From Sphingobacteriaceae bacterium (GTDB lineage Bacteria; Bacteroidota; Bacteroidia; B-17B0; Aurantibacillaceae): 64,000 nt of DNA. Location: positions 4,650,001 through 4,714,000 of the forward strand of contig NVQB01000001.1 of assembly GCA_002319075.1 (NCBI GenBank). Direction: 5' to 3'. Within the stretch, counting starts at the first letter, position 1; each line of letters opens with the position of its first letter. The notes beneath the pieces are model-generated. The model saw nothing but the letters and a program-made list of their open reading frames with translations, was not told where the DNA came from and searched no databases. Shown one piece after another: positions 1 to 9,901 of this stretch. The position numbers and the translations under genes were made by a program.

Positions 1-367
1 TGAATAATTCAAAGCCGCCATATGGCCTATAATCTATGTTTTTATCTTTCAGGCGATCTCTTAAAATTTGGAGGCCATCGCTTCTCATTTTTACTGTTTT
101 CCACACGCTTGTTTCAGGCATCTGGCTGAGGTCATCCAACACTTCGCCCGCACTGCCAAAACAGGCAAAACCGGCGTTTTTGGTACTTGCTCCATTAGGC
201 ATGAATCCCGATTCAAGAATTAACACAGAGGCCCTGGGATTCTTTTCCCTGAAAGAAATGGCTGTACTAAGCCCTACAATCCCGCTTCCAATGACCAGTA
301 AATCAAAGGGATTAAAAAAATGTTTTCTTTCCCAATAGCTATAGTTTTGGTCGTTAATAAATTGCAT
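1..367 (-). CDS. FAD-dependent oxidoreductase (DAO family), 5' part only
   Basis: The gene begins with an ATG at 367 on the minus strand and runs off the left edge, so only about 122 N-terminal residues are visible. The protein starts MQFINDQNYSYWERKHFF and soon shows a Rossmann dinucleotide-binding stretch, DLLVIGSGIVGLSTAI, with a GxGxxG glycine pattern, followed by an acidic strand end (LILESG) as expected for FAD binding. A later stretch, NGASTKNAGFACFGSAGE, is typical of glycine/D-amino-acid oxidase-like (DAO) enzymes. The substrate cannot be told from this fragment. It is divergent from the Ala/Lys repeat protein gene at 435, with a 67-bp shared upstream region. Confidence 0.8.
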   Translation of the reverse strand, partial: MQFINDQNYSYWERKHFFNPFDLLVIGSGIVGLSTAISFREKNPRASVLILESGFMPNGASTKNAGFACFGSAGEVLDDLSQMPETSVWKTVKMRSDGLQILRDRLKDKNIDYRPYGGFELF

Positions 368-434
368 AAAACGTGCGTTTAAGGAAGGATTTTTTTTGTA
401 AATTTATTTCCTTAATTAGAGTATTCCAATAGAC

Positions 435-3400
435 ATGTTTTTTAATTTTAAGCGGGTAGTATTTTTCACTTCTTTAGTATTTAGTTGTTTTTCTTTTTTT
501 GCACAAGACATTTTGGTCGAAGTTCAGGGTACCGTCTCTGATGAAACTTCCGATTTGAGTGGAGTGAACCTCCAGGTTAACCAGGGAGGCAAGGTTCTTA
601 ATAATGCTTTAACCGATCCAACGGGAAAGTATAATTTCAATGTTCCCCTCGGCGGCGAATTTTTGATTGTAGTTTCCAAAGCCGGTTATGTATCGAAAAA
701 ATTCACCATTAGTACTAACGGTGTAACACCTGAGCGTGCAGCTTTAAAATTTAAGCCCATTGGTGCAGAGATCTCTTTATTTAAAAAAGTGGATGGAGTA
801 GATTATTCTGTCTTAAATCAACCTATTATTAAATACGTTTATAATCCCACAAAAGAAAACTTCGAATACGATAAAGGATATTTAAACCAGATGCTTGAAG
901 CCCTTGAAACTGTTAAAGAAGCAGAGAGAGCTGTCAAAAATAAGGAAAAAGCATTAGCGGGAAATTACACGGACCTTTTAAAAGACGGTGATAAGCTTTT
1001 TGCTGCAAAAGATTGGCCGGGAGCAACAAGTAAATATCAGGAAGCCTTAAAATTAAAGCCAGCAGAAACCTATCCTAAGACACAGATAGCAGCCATTAAC
1101 AAGGCAATGGCAGATGCAGAGGCAAAAGCAAAGGCAGATGCGGAAGCAAAAGCAAAAGCAGCGGCAGATGCAGCAGCTAAGAAGGCGGCCGAGGAAGCAG
1201 CTGCGAAGGCAAAAGCAGACGCAGAAGCTAAAGCAAAGGCAGAAGCAGACCGATTAGCAAAAGAAAAGGCAGCTGCAGACGCTGCAGCTAAGGCCAAGGC
1301 AGAAGCAGACGCATTAGCAAAAAAACAAGCAGAAGAAGCAGCCGCTAAAAAAGCCGCAGACGAGGCAGCAGCAAAGGCCAAAGCAGAAAAAGAATTAGCT
1401 GACAAATTAGCAAAAGAAAAAGCAGAAGCAGAAGCAAAAGCCAAAGCTGACGCAGAAGCAAAAGCTAAAGCCGAGGCAGCTGCACTTGCAAAAAAACAAG
1501 CAGATGAGGCAGCAGCAAAAGCTAAGGCTGAAGCAGAGGCCAAGGCAAAAGCGGAGGCTGAAGCAGCCGCTAAAAAAGCGGCCGAAGAGGCAGCGGCTAA
1601 AGCAAAAGCGGAAGCAGAAGCATTAGCGAAAAAACAAGCAGAGGAAGCAGCAGCTAAAAAGGCAGCGGATGAAGCAGCTGCAAAGGCAAAGGCAGATGCT
1701 GAAGCACTAGCCAGGAAACAAGCAGAAGAAGCTGCGGCTAAAAAAGCAGCGGATGAAGCGGCGGCAAAAGCAAAAGCAGAAAAAGAATTAGCAGATAAAT
1801 TAGCAAAAGAAAAGGCGGAAGCAGAAGCTAAAGCAAAAGCTGAAGCAGATGCCAAAGCAAAAGCGGATGCTGAAGCATTAGCGAAAAAACAAGCAGAAGA
1901 GGCAGCGGCAAAAGCTAAGGCTGATGCCCTGGCAAAAGCAAGGGCTGAAGCTGAGGCAGCAGCAAAAAAGGCAGCCGATGAAGCGGCAGCAAAAGCCAAA
2001 GCAGATGCGGAAGCATTAGCGAAAAAACAAGCAGAGGAAGCTGCGGCTAAGAAAGCTGCAGAAGAGTCTGCCGCCAAAGCCAAAGCAGAGGCTGAAGCAT
2101 TGGCAAAGAAACAAGCAGAAGAAGCTGCGGCTAAAAAGGCGGCTGACGAAGCAGCGGCAAAAGCAAAAGCGGAAAAAGAATTAGCAGATAAATTAGCAAG
2201 GGAAAAAGCGGAAGCTGAGGCAAAAGCAAAAGCCGAGGCCGAGGCAAAGGCGAAAGCAGATGCAGAAGCTTTAGCGAAAAAACAGGCTGACGAAGCAGCA
2301 GCAAAAGCTAAGGCAGAAGCCATGGCAAAGGCAAGAGCAGATGCAGAAGCCGCGGCTAAGAAAGCAGCAGATGATGCAGCAGCAAAGGCTAAGGCAGAGG
2401 CTGAAGCATTGGCAAAGAAACAAGCTGAAGAAGCTGCGGCTAAAAAAGCGGCAGATGAAGCGGCAGCCAAAGCAAAAGCAGCGGCAGATGCGGCAGCCAA
2501 GGCAAAAGCCGACGCGGAAGCTTTAGCAAAAAAGCAGGCAGAAGAGGCAGCTGCTAAAAAAGCAGCTGAAGACGCAGCTGCGAAAGCTAAGGCAGAGTCA
2601 GATGCGAAAGCAAAAGCGGAGGCAGAAAGATTGGCGAAAGAAAAAGCAATGGCAGACGCAGCCGCGAAAGCCAAAGCAGACGCAGAGGCAGCTGCGAAAG
2701 CCAAAGCCGAAGCAGATGCGTTAGCAAAAAAATTAGCAGATGAAGCAGCAGCTAAAAAAGCAGCGGAAGATGCAGCAGCAAAAGCGAAAGCAGATGCGGA
2801 TACTAAAGCCCGATTAGAAGCAGAAAGACTTGCGAAGGAAAAAGCCTCTGCCGACGCGGCCGCCAAGGCGAAGGCAGATGCTGAAGCAGCAGCGAAATTA
2901 AAAGCAGAAGCAGATGCGAAAGCGGCGGCAGAAGCGGCAGCAAAGGCTAAAGCAGCAGCTGACGCAGCCGCCAAGGCGAAGGCAGATGCTGAAGCAGCAG
3001 CGAAATTAAAATCAGAAGCAGATGCAAAAGCAGCAGCAGATGCAGCAGCTAAGGCTAAAGCAGAGGCGGATGCCAAAGCAAAAGCAGATGCTGAAAGAAT
3101 AGCAAAAGCCAAAGCGGATGCCGACGCAGCCGCCAAGGCAAAAGCAGAAGCAGATGCAAAAGCGGCAGCAGATGCAGCGGCTAGAGCAAAAGCTGAAGCG
3201 GATGCCAAAGCAAAAGCAGATGCTGAAAGAATAGCAAAAGAGAAAGCAGCAGCAGATGCAGCGGCGAAAGCCAAAGCTGACGCAGATGCGAAAGCGGCAG
3301 CAGATGCAGCAGCCAAAGCAAAAGCAGAGGCGGATGCCAAAGCAAAAGCAGATGCTGAAAGAATAGCAAAAGAGAAAGCAGCAGCAGATGCAGCGGCGAA

Positions 3401-4220
3401 AGCCAAAGCAGACGCAGATGCGAAAGCAGCAGCAGATGCAGCAGCTAAAGCAAAAGCAGAGGCTGATGCTAAGGCAAAAGCAGAAGCAGATAGAATTGCG
3501 AAAGAAAAAGCAGCAGCAGATGCAGCGGCGAAAGCCAGAGCTGACGCGGATTCAAAAGCAGCAGCAGATGCAGCAGCTAAGGCAAAAGCAGAGGCTGATG
3601 CTAAGGCAAAAGCAGAAGCAGATAGAATTGCGAAAGAAAAAGCAGCAGCAGATGCCGCAGCGAAAGCTAAGGCAGATGCTGAAGCAGCGGCGAAAGCCAA
3701 AGCTGACGCAGATGCAAAAGCAGCAGCAGACGCAGCCGCTAAAGCAAACGCCGAGGCAGATGCTAAAGCTAAGGCCTTGGCTGACGCCGCTGCCAAAGCC
3801 AAAGCAGCAATGACAGCGGGTGCAGCCGATCAGAAATTTAAAGATGCCATTAAAAAAGCAGATGGATTTTTCGCAGCGAAACGCTATGCAGACGCTAAGG
3901 GTGTTTATGAAGAAGCTTTATTATTGAAAGGTGGAGATGCTTACGCAAAGGCTCAACTTATAGAATGTGAAAAAGTAATTAATGCTGATGCTGCGCAGAA
4001 AGTAGATCAAAGACAAAAGGCATTATTAGCAAAATATCCTGCAGGGGTTACGGAAGAAATGCTCCCTGGTGATGGGGTGGTTATTATTAAACGTGTACTG
4101 GTTAAAGGTCAGGTGGCTTATGTTTACGAGAAGAAGATCTTCAATTGGGGCGGGATAGCTTGCTTTAGAGATGGAAATTCGATTACTGAGGTTGTATTTG
4201 AGCAGGAAACAAAAAAATAA
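435..4220 (+). CDS. Exported Ala/Lys/Glu-repeat protein with carboxypeptidase-like and TPR-like ends
   Basis: 1261 residues. There is a signal peptide at about 1-23 (hydrophobic, ending FAQ), then a carboxypeptidase-regulatory-like beta-sandwich at about 28-110 (VQGTVSDETSDLSGVNL, DPTGKYNFNVPLGG). A TPR-like helical pair at about 165-205 contains LFAAKDWPGATSKYQEALKL. From about 213 to 1130 the chain is a TolA-like low-complexity helix of AKAKADAE, AAAKAKAEADA and LAKKQAEEAAAKKAA units. A second TPR-like pair follows (FFAAKRYADAKGVYEEALLL), then a compact C-terminal domain of about 80 residues ending EVVFEQETKK. The middle is predicted to be a very long rigid helix or coiled coil able to span the periplasm; this is inference. 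It may be co-transcribed with the methyltransferase 8 bp downstream. Precise function is unknown. Array length may vary between strains. Confidence 0.9.
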   Translation: MFFNFKRVVFFTSLVFSCFSFFAQDILVEVQGTVSDETSDLSGVNLQVNQGGKVLNNALTDPTGKYNFNVPLGGEFLIVVSKAGYVSKKFTISTNGVTPERAALKFKPIGAEISLFKKVDGVDYSVLNQPIIKYVYNPTKENFEYDKGYLNQMLEALETVKEAERAVKNKEKALAGNYTDLLKDGDKLFAAKDWPGATSKYQEALKLKPAETYPKTQIAAINKAMADAEAKAKADAEAKAKAAADAAAKKAAEEAAAKAKADAEAKAKAEADRLAKEKAAADAAAKAKAEADALAKKQAEEAAAKKAADEAAAKAKAEKELADKLAKEKAEAEAKAKADAEAKAKAEAAALAKKQADEAAAKAKAEAEAKAKAEAEAAAKKAAEEAAAKAKAEAEALAKKQAEEAAAKKAADEAAAKAKADAEALARKQAEEAAAKKAADEAAAKAKAEKELADKLAKEKAEAEAKAKAEADAKAKADAEALAKKQAEEAAAKAKADALAKARAEAEAAAKKAADEAAAKAKADAEALAKKQAEEAAAKKAAEESAAKAKAEAEALAKKQAEEAAAKKAADEAAAKAKAEKELADKLAREKAEAEAKAKAEAEAKAKADAEALAKKQADEAAAKAKAEAMAKARADAEAAAKKAADDAAAKAKAEAEALAKKQAEEAAAKKAADEAAAKAKAAADAAAKAKADAEALAKKQAEEAAAKKAAEDAAAKAKAESDAKAKAEAERLAKEKAMADAAAKAKADAEAAAKAKAEADALAKKLADEAAAKKAAEDAAAKAKADADTKARLEAERLAKEKASADAAAKAKADAEAAAKLKAEADAKAAAEAAAKAKAAADAAAKAKADAEAAAKLKSEADAKAAADAAAKAKAEADAKAKADAERIAKAKADADAAAKAKAEADAKAAADAAARAKAEADAKAKADAERIAKEKAAADAAAKAKADADAKAAADAAAKAKAEADAKAKADAERIAKEKAAADAAAKAKADADAKAAADAAAKAKAEADAKAKAEADRIAKEKAAADAAAKARADADSKAAADAAAKAKAEADAKAKAEADRIAKEKAAADAAAKAKADAEAAAKAKADADAKAAADAAAKANAEADAKAKALADAAAKAKAAMTAGAADQKFKDAIKKADGFFAAKRYADAKGVYEEALLLKGGDAYAKAQLIECEKVINADAAQKVDQRQKALLAKYPAGVTEEMLPGDGVVIIKRVLVKGQVAYVYEKKIFNWGGIACFRDGNSITEVVFEQETKK
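1070..3802 (+). repeat. Internal coding tandem repeat (Ala/Lys/Glu units)
   Basis: About 2.7 kb of imperfect short repeats inside the 435-4220 gene, built from GCA/GCG/AAA/GAA/GAT-type codons. The dominant peptide units are 8- and 11-residue A/K/E/D blocks. Larger blocks recur, for example the stretch around ELADKLAKEKAEAEAKAKA at least three times, and an IAKEKAAADAAAKAKADAD block in the second half. This indicates duplication of multi-unit segments as well as of single units. The composition also creates a long open frame on the opposite strand, which is not a gene. Confidence 0.85.
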
Positions 4221-4228
4221 GGTTTAGT

Positions 4229-5194
4229 ATGTCTGGTTTACCCGCCTTTATGGCCGAAGAAATTTACTGTTCTGTTTGTGGAAATAAAGATCCGAATCAT
4301 TTTACAGTCAAGTATGAAAAAGAGAATTTTGCGGTAGTTACCTGCAATACCTGTTTATTCCATTTTATACCGCCGTATTACCGTAAAAAGATTGAATACA
4401 CACAATATAAAAATGCCGATGTTACTGCTGCCGTGCGTGCAGGAAATAACTGGATTAAAGTACAAAGGCATAAGTTAAGGTTTAAGTTTATTCAGAAATT
4501 TATCAAGTCCGGAAAATTATTTGATCTCGGAGCTGGGTGGGGACACTTTATGCTTGCGGGAAAAGAGTTAGGTTATGACGTTTATGGGGTAGAGATTTCA
4601 GAACAGCCTTATTTATATTGTGTAAACGATTTAAAGTTACCTGTAGATCACATTGATTTTTTTGAAATGGACGAGTCTAAAAAATTCGACGTGATAACCA
4701 TGTGGGACGTTTTAGAACATATAGATAAGGCGAATCCGTTTTTAGCAAAATGCTCGAAGCTTACAAAGCCGGGTGGTTACTTGTTTTTGCAAGTGCCGCA
4801 AATAGATAGTTATTTCGCGAAAAAACATAAGGATAACTGGAAAATGATGGGTCTCGATCACGTAAATTATTTTGGAAAAGAAACTATCACTAAAATTCTT
4901 GCAAATAATGGCTATGAAGTGGTGCAGATAAAATCTTCTTTCGAGATCAAGTTATTTATCATGTACACATTACTGCCGCTTATTAAAAAACTAAGGAAAA
5001 ATAAAAATCAAAACCTTCGCCAAACTAATACAACCATTAATGCTGCTGAACGTCAGCAGTATTTCAATAAGTTTACAAGCCGACCTATGTGGCAACTGAA
5101 ACTTTTCGTTTTTGTGCATAACCTTATTTACAACACCTTATCTTCTTTAAATGTTGGTGAAGAAATGATGGTGGCTGCCAGAAAAATAAAATAG
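4229..5194 (+). CDS. Class I SAM-dependent methyltransferase with N-terminal zinc ribbon
   Basis: 321 residues. The N-terminus has two CxxC pairs (C14/C17 and C39/C42) that would bind zinc. The Rossmann core begins with the glycine-rich SAM motif KLFDLGAGWGHFMLAG near residues 86-101, followed by the acidic strand end VYGVEIS, then DVITMWDVLEHI (motif II) and LTKPGGYLFLQVPQ (motif III). This is the Methyltransf_23 arrangement seen in sugar and natural-product methyltransferases. A hydrophobic stretch (LFIMYTLLPLIKKL) and a C-terminal FVFVHNLIYNTL may mediate membrane contact. It sits 8 bp after the repeat protein and 4 bp before the next gene, so the three probably form an operon. The alternative start at 4250 (MAEE) is also possible. 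The acceptor is unknown. Confidence 0.87.
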   Translation: MSGLPAFMAEEIYCSVCGNKDPNHFTVKYEKENFAVVTCNTCLFHFIPPYYRKKIEYTQYKNADVTAAVRAGNNWIKVQRHKLRFKFIQKFIKSGKLFDLGAGWGHFMLAGKELGYDVYGVEISEQPYLYCVNDLKLPVDHIDFFEMDESKKFDVITMWDVLEHIDKANPFLAKCSKLTKPGGYLFLQVPQIDSYFAKKHKDNWKMMGLDHVNYFGKETITKILANNGYEVVQIKSSFEIKLFIMYTLLPLIKKLRKNKNQNLRQTNTTINAAERQQYFNKFTSRPMWQLKLFVFVHNLIYNTLSSLNVGEEMMVAARKIK

Positions 5195-5198
5195 AACA

Positions 5199-5756
5199 AT
5201 GAGTAGGTGGAAAGTCTTTTGTTTAATGTTTTTGATTGTAAGAGCTGTCGCTACCTCTCAAAACTTAGTTCCTGCAGTAGTAGAAAGTAATTTAATTTTT
5301 GTTTCAGAAGACAAGGCTGGTCACGCGGTTAAATATTCGGTTGGCAATGCTTATATGCTTTTATCGCTTTCGAACGGAGATTTTACTTTAAATGCAGATC
5401 TCTCTGCAATTTCCACAGGAAATAAAAGACAGGATTCTCTTGTTTCCAGTTATGGTAGTCAGATGCTTTCATTCAAAGGAAATATCGGAGAAAATTTAAT
5501 GGTCTTTAACCGCCAGGAAAATGATGAGAAATCTTATCCTATGTCGGGTGTTCTAACTGTAAATACTAATTCAGTTTCGGGCGTGGCTCAATTCGATCCT
5601 ATAAATCTTGCTGAAAAAGGAGAAACTAAAAATTACAGAATGGATTTTCTGCTTTCTATTGACCCTTCCAAAATAGTAATCAAAGGCATGGAGAATATGT
5701 TTGCCAAGCAGATCGTTTTGGAGATTGTAGCAGGGAAATTGAATGTTCAACAGTAG
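5199..5756 (+). CDS. Exported hypothetical protein
   Basis: 185 residues with a cleavable signal peptide at about 1-20 (MSRWKVFCLMFLIVRAVATS). The mature part is beta-rich (NAYMLLSLSNGDFTLNADLSAI, GVLTVNTNSVSGVAQFDPI, MDFLLSIDPSKIVI). The pattern of a phenotype-free soluble beta-barrel loosely recalls YceI-like lipid-binding folds, but no diagnostic motif is visible, so no function is assigned. It lies 4 bp after the methyltransferase and is the last gene of that probable three-gene operon. A tandem repeat array starts directly at its stop codon. Confidence 0.75.
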   Translation: MSRWKVFCLMFLIVRAVATSQNLVPAVVESNLIFVSEDKAGHAVKYSVGNAYMLLSLSNGDFTLNADLSAISTGNKRQDSLVSSYGSQMLSFKGNIGENLMVFNRQENDEKSYPMSGVLTVNTNSVSGVAQFDPINLAEKGETKNYRMDFLLSIDPSKIVIKGMENMFAKQIVLEIVAGKLNVQQ

Positions 5757-6235
5757 TGTTCTCGACTACGCTCGAACTGACATCCTGCTATGCTCGAACT
5801 GTTCTCGACTACGCTCGAACTGACATCCTGCTATGCTCGAACTGTTCTCGACTACGCTCGAACTGACTCCCGCTATGCTCGAACTGACATCCTGCTATGC
5901 TCGAACTGTTCTCGACTACGCTCGAACTGACATCCTGCTGCGCTCGAACTGACTCCTGCTATGCTCGAATTGTTCTCGACTACGCTCGAACTGACTCCTG
6001 CTATGCTCGAACTGACATCCTGCTGCGCTCTCATTGACATTTTGCTATGCTCGCACTGACGTTGCTTGCGCTATTGCTGGCCTTAACATCCGCTGGATGT
6101 TAATCCTGCTCGAACTGTTCTCGACTACGCTCGAACTGACATCCTGCTGCGCTCGAACTGACATCCTGCTGCGCTCGAACTGACATCCTGCTATGTTCGA
6201 ACTTACATCCTGATACGCTCAGCAAGACAACATCT
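5757..6235. repeat. Tandem array of about 21-22 bp intergenic repeats
   Basis: About 480 bp of degenerate tandem units with two alternating forms: GCTCGAACTGACATCCTGCTAT (shown in two parts: GCTCGAACTGACATCC + TGCTAT) and GCTCGAACTGTTCTCGACTAC. The core GACTACGCTCGAACTGACA recurs throughout. Units toward the right end are more degenerate. No long spacers separate the units. A perfect hairpin interrupts the array (6083-6103). The array fills the gap between two convergent genes and begins immediately at the stop codon of the 5199-5756 gene. Confidence 0.9.
6083..6103. repeat. Perfect 9-bp inverted repeat inside the tandem array
   Basis: TTAACATCC, a 3-nt loop GCT, and GGATGTTAA. It interrupts the regular repeat units, between two blocks of the array. 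Confidence 0.7.
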
Positions 6236-6264
6236 GGCAATGTCACTTCGTGGTAGTGGCGAAA

Positions 6265-6302
6265 ATAAAAAAACCGTTTCGATCTGAAACGGTTTTTTTT
6301 AT
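6265..6302. terminator. Bidirectional rho-independent terminator
   Basis: Stem AAACCGTTTC (6271-6280), loop GATCT, stem GAAACGGTTT (6286-6295), with an A-run on the left and a T-run on the right. It can serve both the rightward 435-5756 operon and the leftward aconitase gene. Confidence 0.9.
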
Positions 6303-6322
6303 GTGTTGAGGTTTGTTATAAA

Positions 6323-8590
6323 TTAAGCTTTGATACTTGCTCTGATAATGTTAAGAGCGCCACCGGCTTTAAACCATTCAATTTGTTGCTGGTTATAAGT
6401 ATGATTTACACTTATTTCTTCCTTACTTCCATCCGCGTGGTTTAATACCAGTGTTAATGGTGTATTTGGAGCGAAAGAGGTCAAACCAATAATGTCAATT
6501 GTATCGTCTTCTAAAATTTTATCGTAATCCGATTTTTCTGCGAAAGTTAAACCCAACATGCCTTGTTTTTTCAAATTGGTTTCGTGAATACGAGCAAATG
6601 ATTTTACAAGTACAGCACGTACACCTAAGTGACGAGGTTCCATTGCCGCGTGTTCACGTGAAGATCCCTCGCCATAGTTCTCATCGCCCACAACAATAGA
6701 TCCGATGTTTTGTGCTTTGTAAGCACGTTGAACAGCAGGCACAGCTTCGTGTTTACCGTTTAATTGGTTTTTAACGCTGTCAGTTTTTTCGTTGAAGAAA
6801 TTAACGGCGCCAATAAGCATGTTGTTAGAAATGTTATCTAAGTGTCCGCGGTATTTTAACCATGGACCCGCCATAGAGATATGGTCTGTAGTACATTTCC
6901 CTTTTGCTTTAATAAGAAGTTTTAGTCCTTTTAAATCAACACCTTCCCAGGGAGTAAAAGGATCTAACAATTGTAAACGATCACTTGTTGGAGAAACATT
7001 TACCTGAACACCACTTCCATCTGCTGCAGGTGCCTGGAATCCTGCGTCATCCACAGCAAATCCTTTTTTCGGTAATTCATCTCCTTTTGGCTCATCTAAT
7101 TTTACATTTTCTCCTTTTTCATTTACTAAAGTATCTGTTAAAGGATTAAAAGTAAGATCACCTGCAATAGCCATAGCTGTTACGATTTCAGGTGAGGCTA
7201 CAAAAGCAAATGTGTTTGGATTACCATCGGCACGTTTCGCAAAGTTTCTGTTGAAAGAGTGAATGATGGTGTTTTTTTCTTGTTTTTCGGCACCCATTCG
7301 GTCCCACATGCCAATACATGGTCCACAAGCGTTGGTAAATACTTTTGCTCCGATTTCATCAAAAACATCTAAAAATCCATCACGTTTAATCGTGAAACGA
7401 ATTTGTTCTGAGCCTGGATTGATCAGGTATTCTGATTTTGATTTTAAGTTTTTTGCGGATACTTGTTTTGCCAGGCTTACTGCGCGAGAAATGTCTTCAT
7501 ACGATGAGTTAGTGCAAGATCCTAAAAGTCCCACCGATATTTTTAAAGGCCAACCATTTTTAATAGCCTCTTCTTTTAATTTTGAAATAGGAGTCGCTAA
7601 ATCCGGGCTGAAAGGTCCGTTTACATGCGGCTCTAGTTCAGATAAGTTAATTTCGATAATTTGATCAAAATATTTATCAGGATTTGCATACACTTCAGGA
7701 TCTGCTGTTAAATGCTCGCGGATACCATTTGCTAATTCAGCAACGTCGGCACGACCAGTAGCTTTAAGGTAACGCTCCATAGAATCGTCGTAACCAAAAG
7801 TTGAAGTAGTAGCTCCGATCTCAGCGCCCATATTACAAATAGTGCCTTTACCTGTGCAGCTCATTGAAGTTGCACCTTCACCAAAATATTCAACTATTGC
7901 ACCTGTTCCACCTTTTACAGTAAGAATACCAGCTACTTTTAAAATCACATCTTTTGGCGCTGTCCAACCGCTTAATTTTCCTGTTAACTTAACGCCAATT
8001 AATTTTGGAAATTTTAATTCCCATGCTAAGCCTGCCATCACATCGCAAGCATCAGCTCCACCAACACCAATTGCTAACATACCTAAACCACCGGCATTTA
8101 CCGTGTGAGAATCAGTACCAATCATCATTCCACCTGGAAAAGCATAGTTTTCTAAAACTACCTGGTGAATGATACCTGCTCCTGGCTTCCAGAAACCAAT
8201 TCCGTATTTATTGGAAACAGATCCTAAGAAATCAAATACTTCTTTACTTTCTTTATTAGCAAAAGCTAAATCTTCAGCGGCGCCATTTTTCGCTGTGATT
8301 AAGTGATCACAGTGTACCGTAGAAGGTACTGCTACTTTTGGTCTGCCTGCCTGCATAAATTGCAGTAAAGCCATTTGGGCAGTTGCATCCTGCATAGCAA
8401 CTCTGTCTGGTGAGAAGTCAACATATGATTTTCCTCTTTCAAAAACATCCGGACTTTGATCGCTGTGTAAGTGCGAATAAAGAATTTTTTCTGTAAGTGT
8501 TAAAGGGCGGCCGACCAATTTGCGGGCGGCTTCAACTTTAGAAGGTAATTGTGCGTAAACCTTCTTAATCATGTCAATATCAAAAGCCAT
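6323..8590 (-). CDS. acn: Aconitate hydratase (mitochondrial-type)
   Basis: 755 residues, the length of the mitochondrial-type aconitase family. It converts citrate to isocitrate in the TCA cycle using a [4Fe-4S] cluster. The cluster cysteines are visible: C359 in [14 protein letters not shown], and C422 and C425 in [12 protein letters not shown]. Other family signatures are [23 protein letters not shown] near 158-180 and the swivel-domain active-site loop [19 protein letters not shown] in the last quarter. The start [10 protein letters not shown] is natural for this family. It is monocistronic as far as can be seen; convergent with the repeat protein operon and separated by 167 bp from chorismate synthase. 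Confidence 0.97.
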   Translation of the reverse strand: MAFDIDMIKKVYAQLPSKVEAARKLVGRPLTLTEKILYSHLHSDQSPDVFERGKSYVDFSPDRVAMQDATAQMALLQFMQAGRPKVAVPSTVHCDHLITAKNGAAEDLAFANKESKEVFDFLGSVSNKYGIGFWKPGAGIIHQVVLENYAFPGGMMIGTDSHTVNAGGLGMLAIGVGGADACDVMAGLAWELKFPKLIGVKLTGKLSGWTAPKDVILKVAGILTVKGGTGAIVEYFGEGATSMSCTGKGTICNMGAEIGATTSTFGYDDSMERYLKATGRADVAELANGIREHLTADPEVYANPDKYFDQIIEINLSELEPHVNGPFSPDLATPISKLKEEAIKNGWPLKISVGLLGSCTNSSYEDISRAVSLAKQVSAKNLKSKSEYLINPGSEQIRFTIKRDGFLDVFDEIGAKVFTNACGPCIGMWDRMGAEKQEKNTIIHSFNRNFAKRADGNPNTFAFVASPEIVTAMAIAGDLTFNPLTDTLVNEKGENVKLDEPKGDELPKKGFAVDDAGFQAPAADGSGVQVNVSPTSDRLQLLDPFTPWEGVDLKGLKLLIKAKGKCTTDHISMAGPWLKYRGHLDNISNNMLIGAVNFFNEKTDSVKNQLNGKHEAVPAVQRAYKAQNIGSIVVGDENYGEGSSREHAAMEPRHLGVRAVLVKSFARIHETNLKKQGMLGLTFAEKSDYDKILEDDTIDIIGLTSFAPNTPLTLVLNHADGSKEEISVNHTYNQQQIEWFKAGGALNIIRASIKA

Positions 8591-8757
8591 AGGAGTTATT
8601 TTTATAGACCCCTAAATTATGTAATTATTGGGAATATTAAAACATACATAAACTAAACTTTTGAGTTTTTTGACTGTAACAATAGGGCAAAGCCCTTAAC
8701 AGATAAGCAAATCGGGACTAATTAGAATTGAAATAAATATCGCTAAAAAGGTATAGT

Positions 8758-9843
8758 CTAAAGTCTATTGCATCTTGCAAGCAGCAGGAAGTCAGCAATA
8801 ACGAGGGCAGCCATGCTTTCTACAATAGGAACAGCCCTTGGTAAAACACAAGGATCATGCCTGCCTTTTCCTTCTAATATAATTTCTTCGTTGTTTTTGT
8901 TTATGGAATTTTGTTTTTGAAGAAGGGTTGCCACAGGTTTAAAGGCTGTATTAAAGTAAATGGGCATTCCGTTACTTATACCACCCTGAATGCCGCCACT
9001 GTTATTGGTTTTAGTAAGACCAGCCGTGTTTTGTTCTTTTGAATTAAAAAGATCGTTAAGTTCAGAGCCTTTAAAGTTCACACTTTCAAATCCGCTTCCA
9101 ATTTCAAATCCCTTTACTGCATTTATACTTAACATGGCATGGCCTAGTACCGCGTGCAACTTGTCAAATACGGGTTCTCCAAGACCAATGGGTACATTCT
9201 GAATAACGCATTGAATAACTCCACCAACAGTATCGCCTTGTTTTTTTATTTCTTCAATGTAAGCAATCATTTTTTCAGAAATCTCCGAATCAGGACATCT
9301 CACAATACTTTGCTCTGTTTTTGAAAGATCCAGTTCTGAAAACGATTTTGTGACTTTAATTTCACCAACCTGTTTTACAAAAGCCGCTACAGTTATATTT
9401 TTTTGCCTGAGAAATAGTTTGGCGATGGCTCCGGCAACAATTCTGCAGGCTGTTTCACGTGCGCTACTTCTTCCGCCGCCTCTGAAATCTCTGAGTCCAT
9501 ATTTATGTTCGTAGGTAAAATCTGCGTGAGAAGGACGAAAGGCATCTTTTAAGTGAGTGTAATCATTTGATTTTGCGTCTTCATTCTTGATTGTAAACCC
9601 TATGGGTGTACCGGTTGTTTTTCCTTCAAAAATTCCGGATAAAAATTCTACGGTATCTGGCTCTTTGCGTTGTGTGGTAATGTGCGATTGTCCGGGTTTT
9701 CGGCGATCAAGTTCTGATTGAATAAAAGCGACGTCGATTTCAAGACCTGCCGGACAACCTTCAATGGTTCCTCCAATTGCGGGACCATGACTTTCGCCAA
9801 AAGAACTCAGTTTAAAAAGTGTGCCAAAAGAATTTCCTGCCAT
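8758..9843 (-). CDS. aroC: Chorismate synthase
   Basis: 361 residues, full length. It catalyses the last step of the shikimate pathway, 5-enolpyruvylshikimate-3-phosphate to chorismate, needing reduced FMN. Diagnostic motifs are the N-terminal [44 protein letters not shown] in the middle, and [18 protein letters not shown] toward the C-terminus. The start MAGNSFG matches family N-termini. No other aro genes are in the window. It lies in line with aconitase, but the 167-bp gap makes co-transcription uncertain. Confidence 0.97.
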   Translation of the reverse strand: MAGNSFGTLFKLSSFGESHGPAIGGTIEGCPAGLEIDVAFIQSELDRRKPGQSHITTQRKEPDTVEFLSGIFEGKTTGTPIGFTIKNEDAKSNDYTHLKDAFRPSHADFTYEHKYGLRDFRGGGRSSARETACRIVAGAIAKLFLRQKNITVAAFVKQVGEIKVTKSFSELDLSKTEQSIVRCPDSEISEKMIAYIEEIKKQGDTVGGVIQCVIQNVPIGLGEPVFDKLHAVLGHAMLSINAVKGFEIGSGFESVNFKGSELNDLFNSKEQNTAGLTKTNNSGGIQGGISNGMPIYFNTAFKPVATLLQKQNSINKNNEEIILEGKGRHDPCVLPRAVPIVESMAALVIADFLLLARCNRL

Positions 9844-9901
9844 AAGCAGTAAAGATATTAAAATTAAACCAGAGGTTTTTTTATTCTCCGGGTTTTCGAA
9901 T

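Noticed and set aside
36-338. Plus-strand 100-codon frame at the left end
   Set aside because: It is antisense to the FAD oxidoreductase, which has a clear Rossmann motif.
1070-3802. A 910-codon open frame on the minus strand
   Set aside because: It is the antisense of the Ala/Lys repeat gene; its Ala/Ser/Phe composition follows from the GCx/AAx codon repeats. No signal or domain is present.
5757-6235. Possible CRISPR array
   Set aside because: Units abut or overlap without unique spacers and vary in length; no cas genes are nearby.
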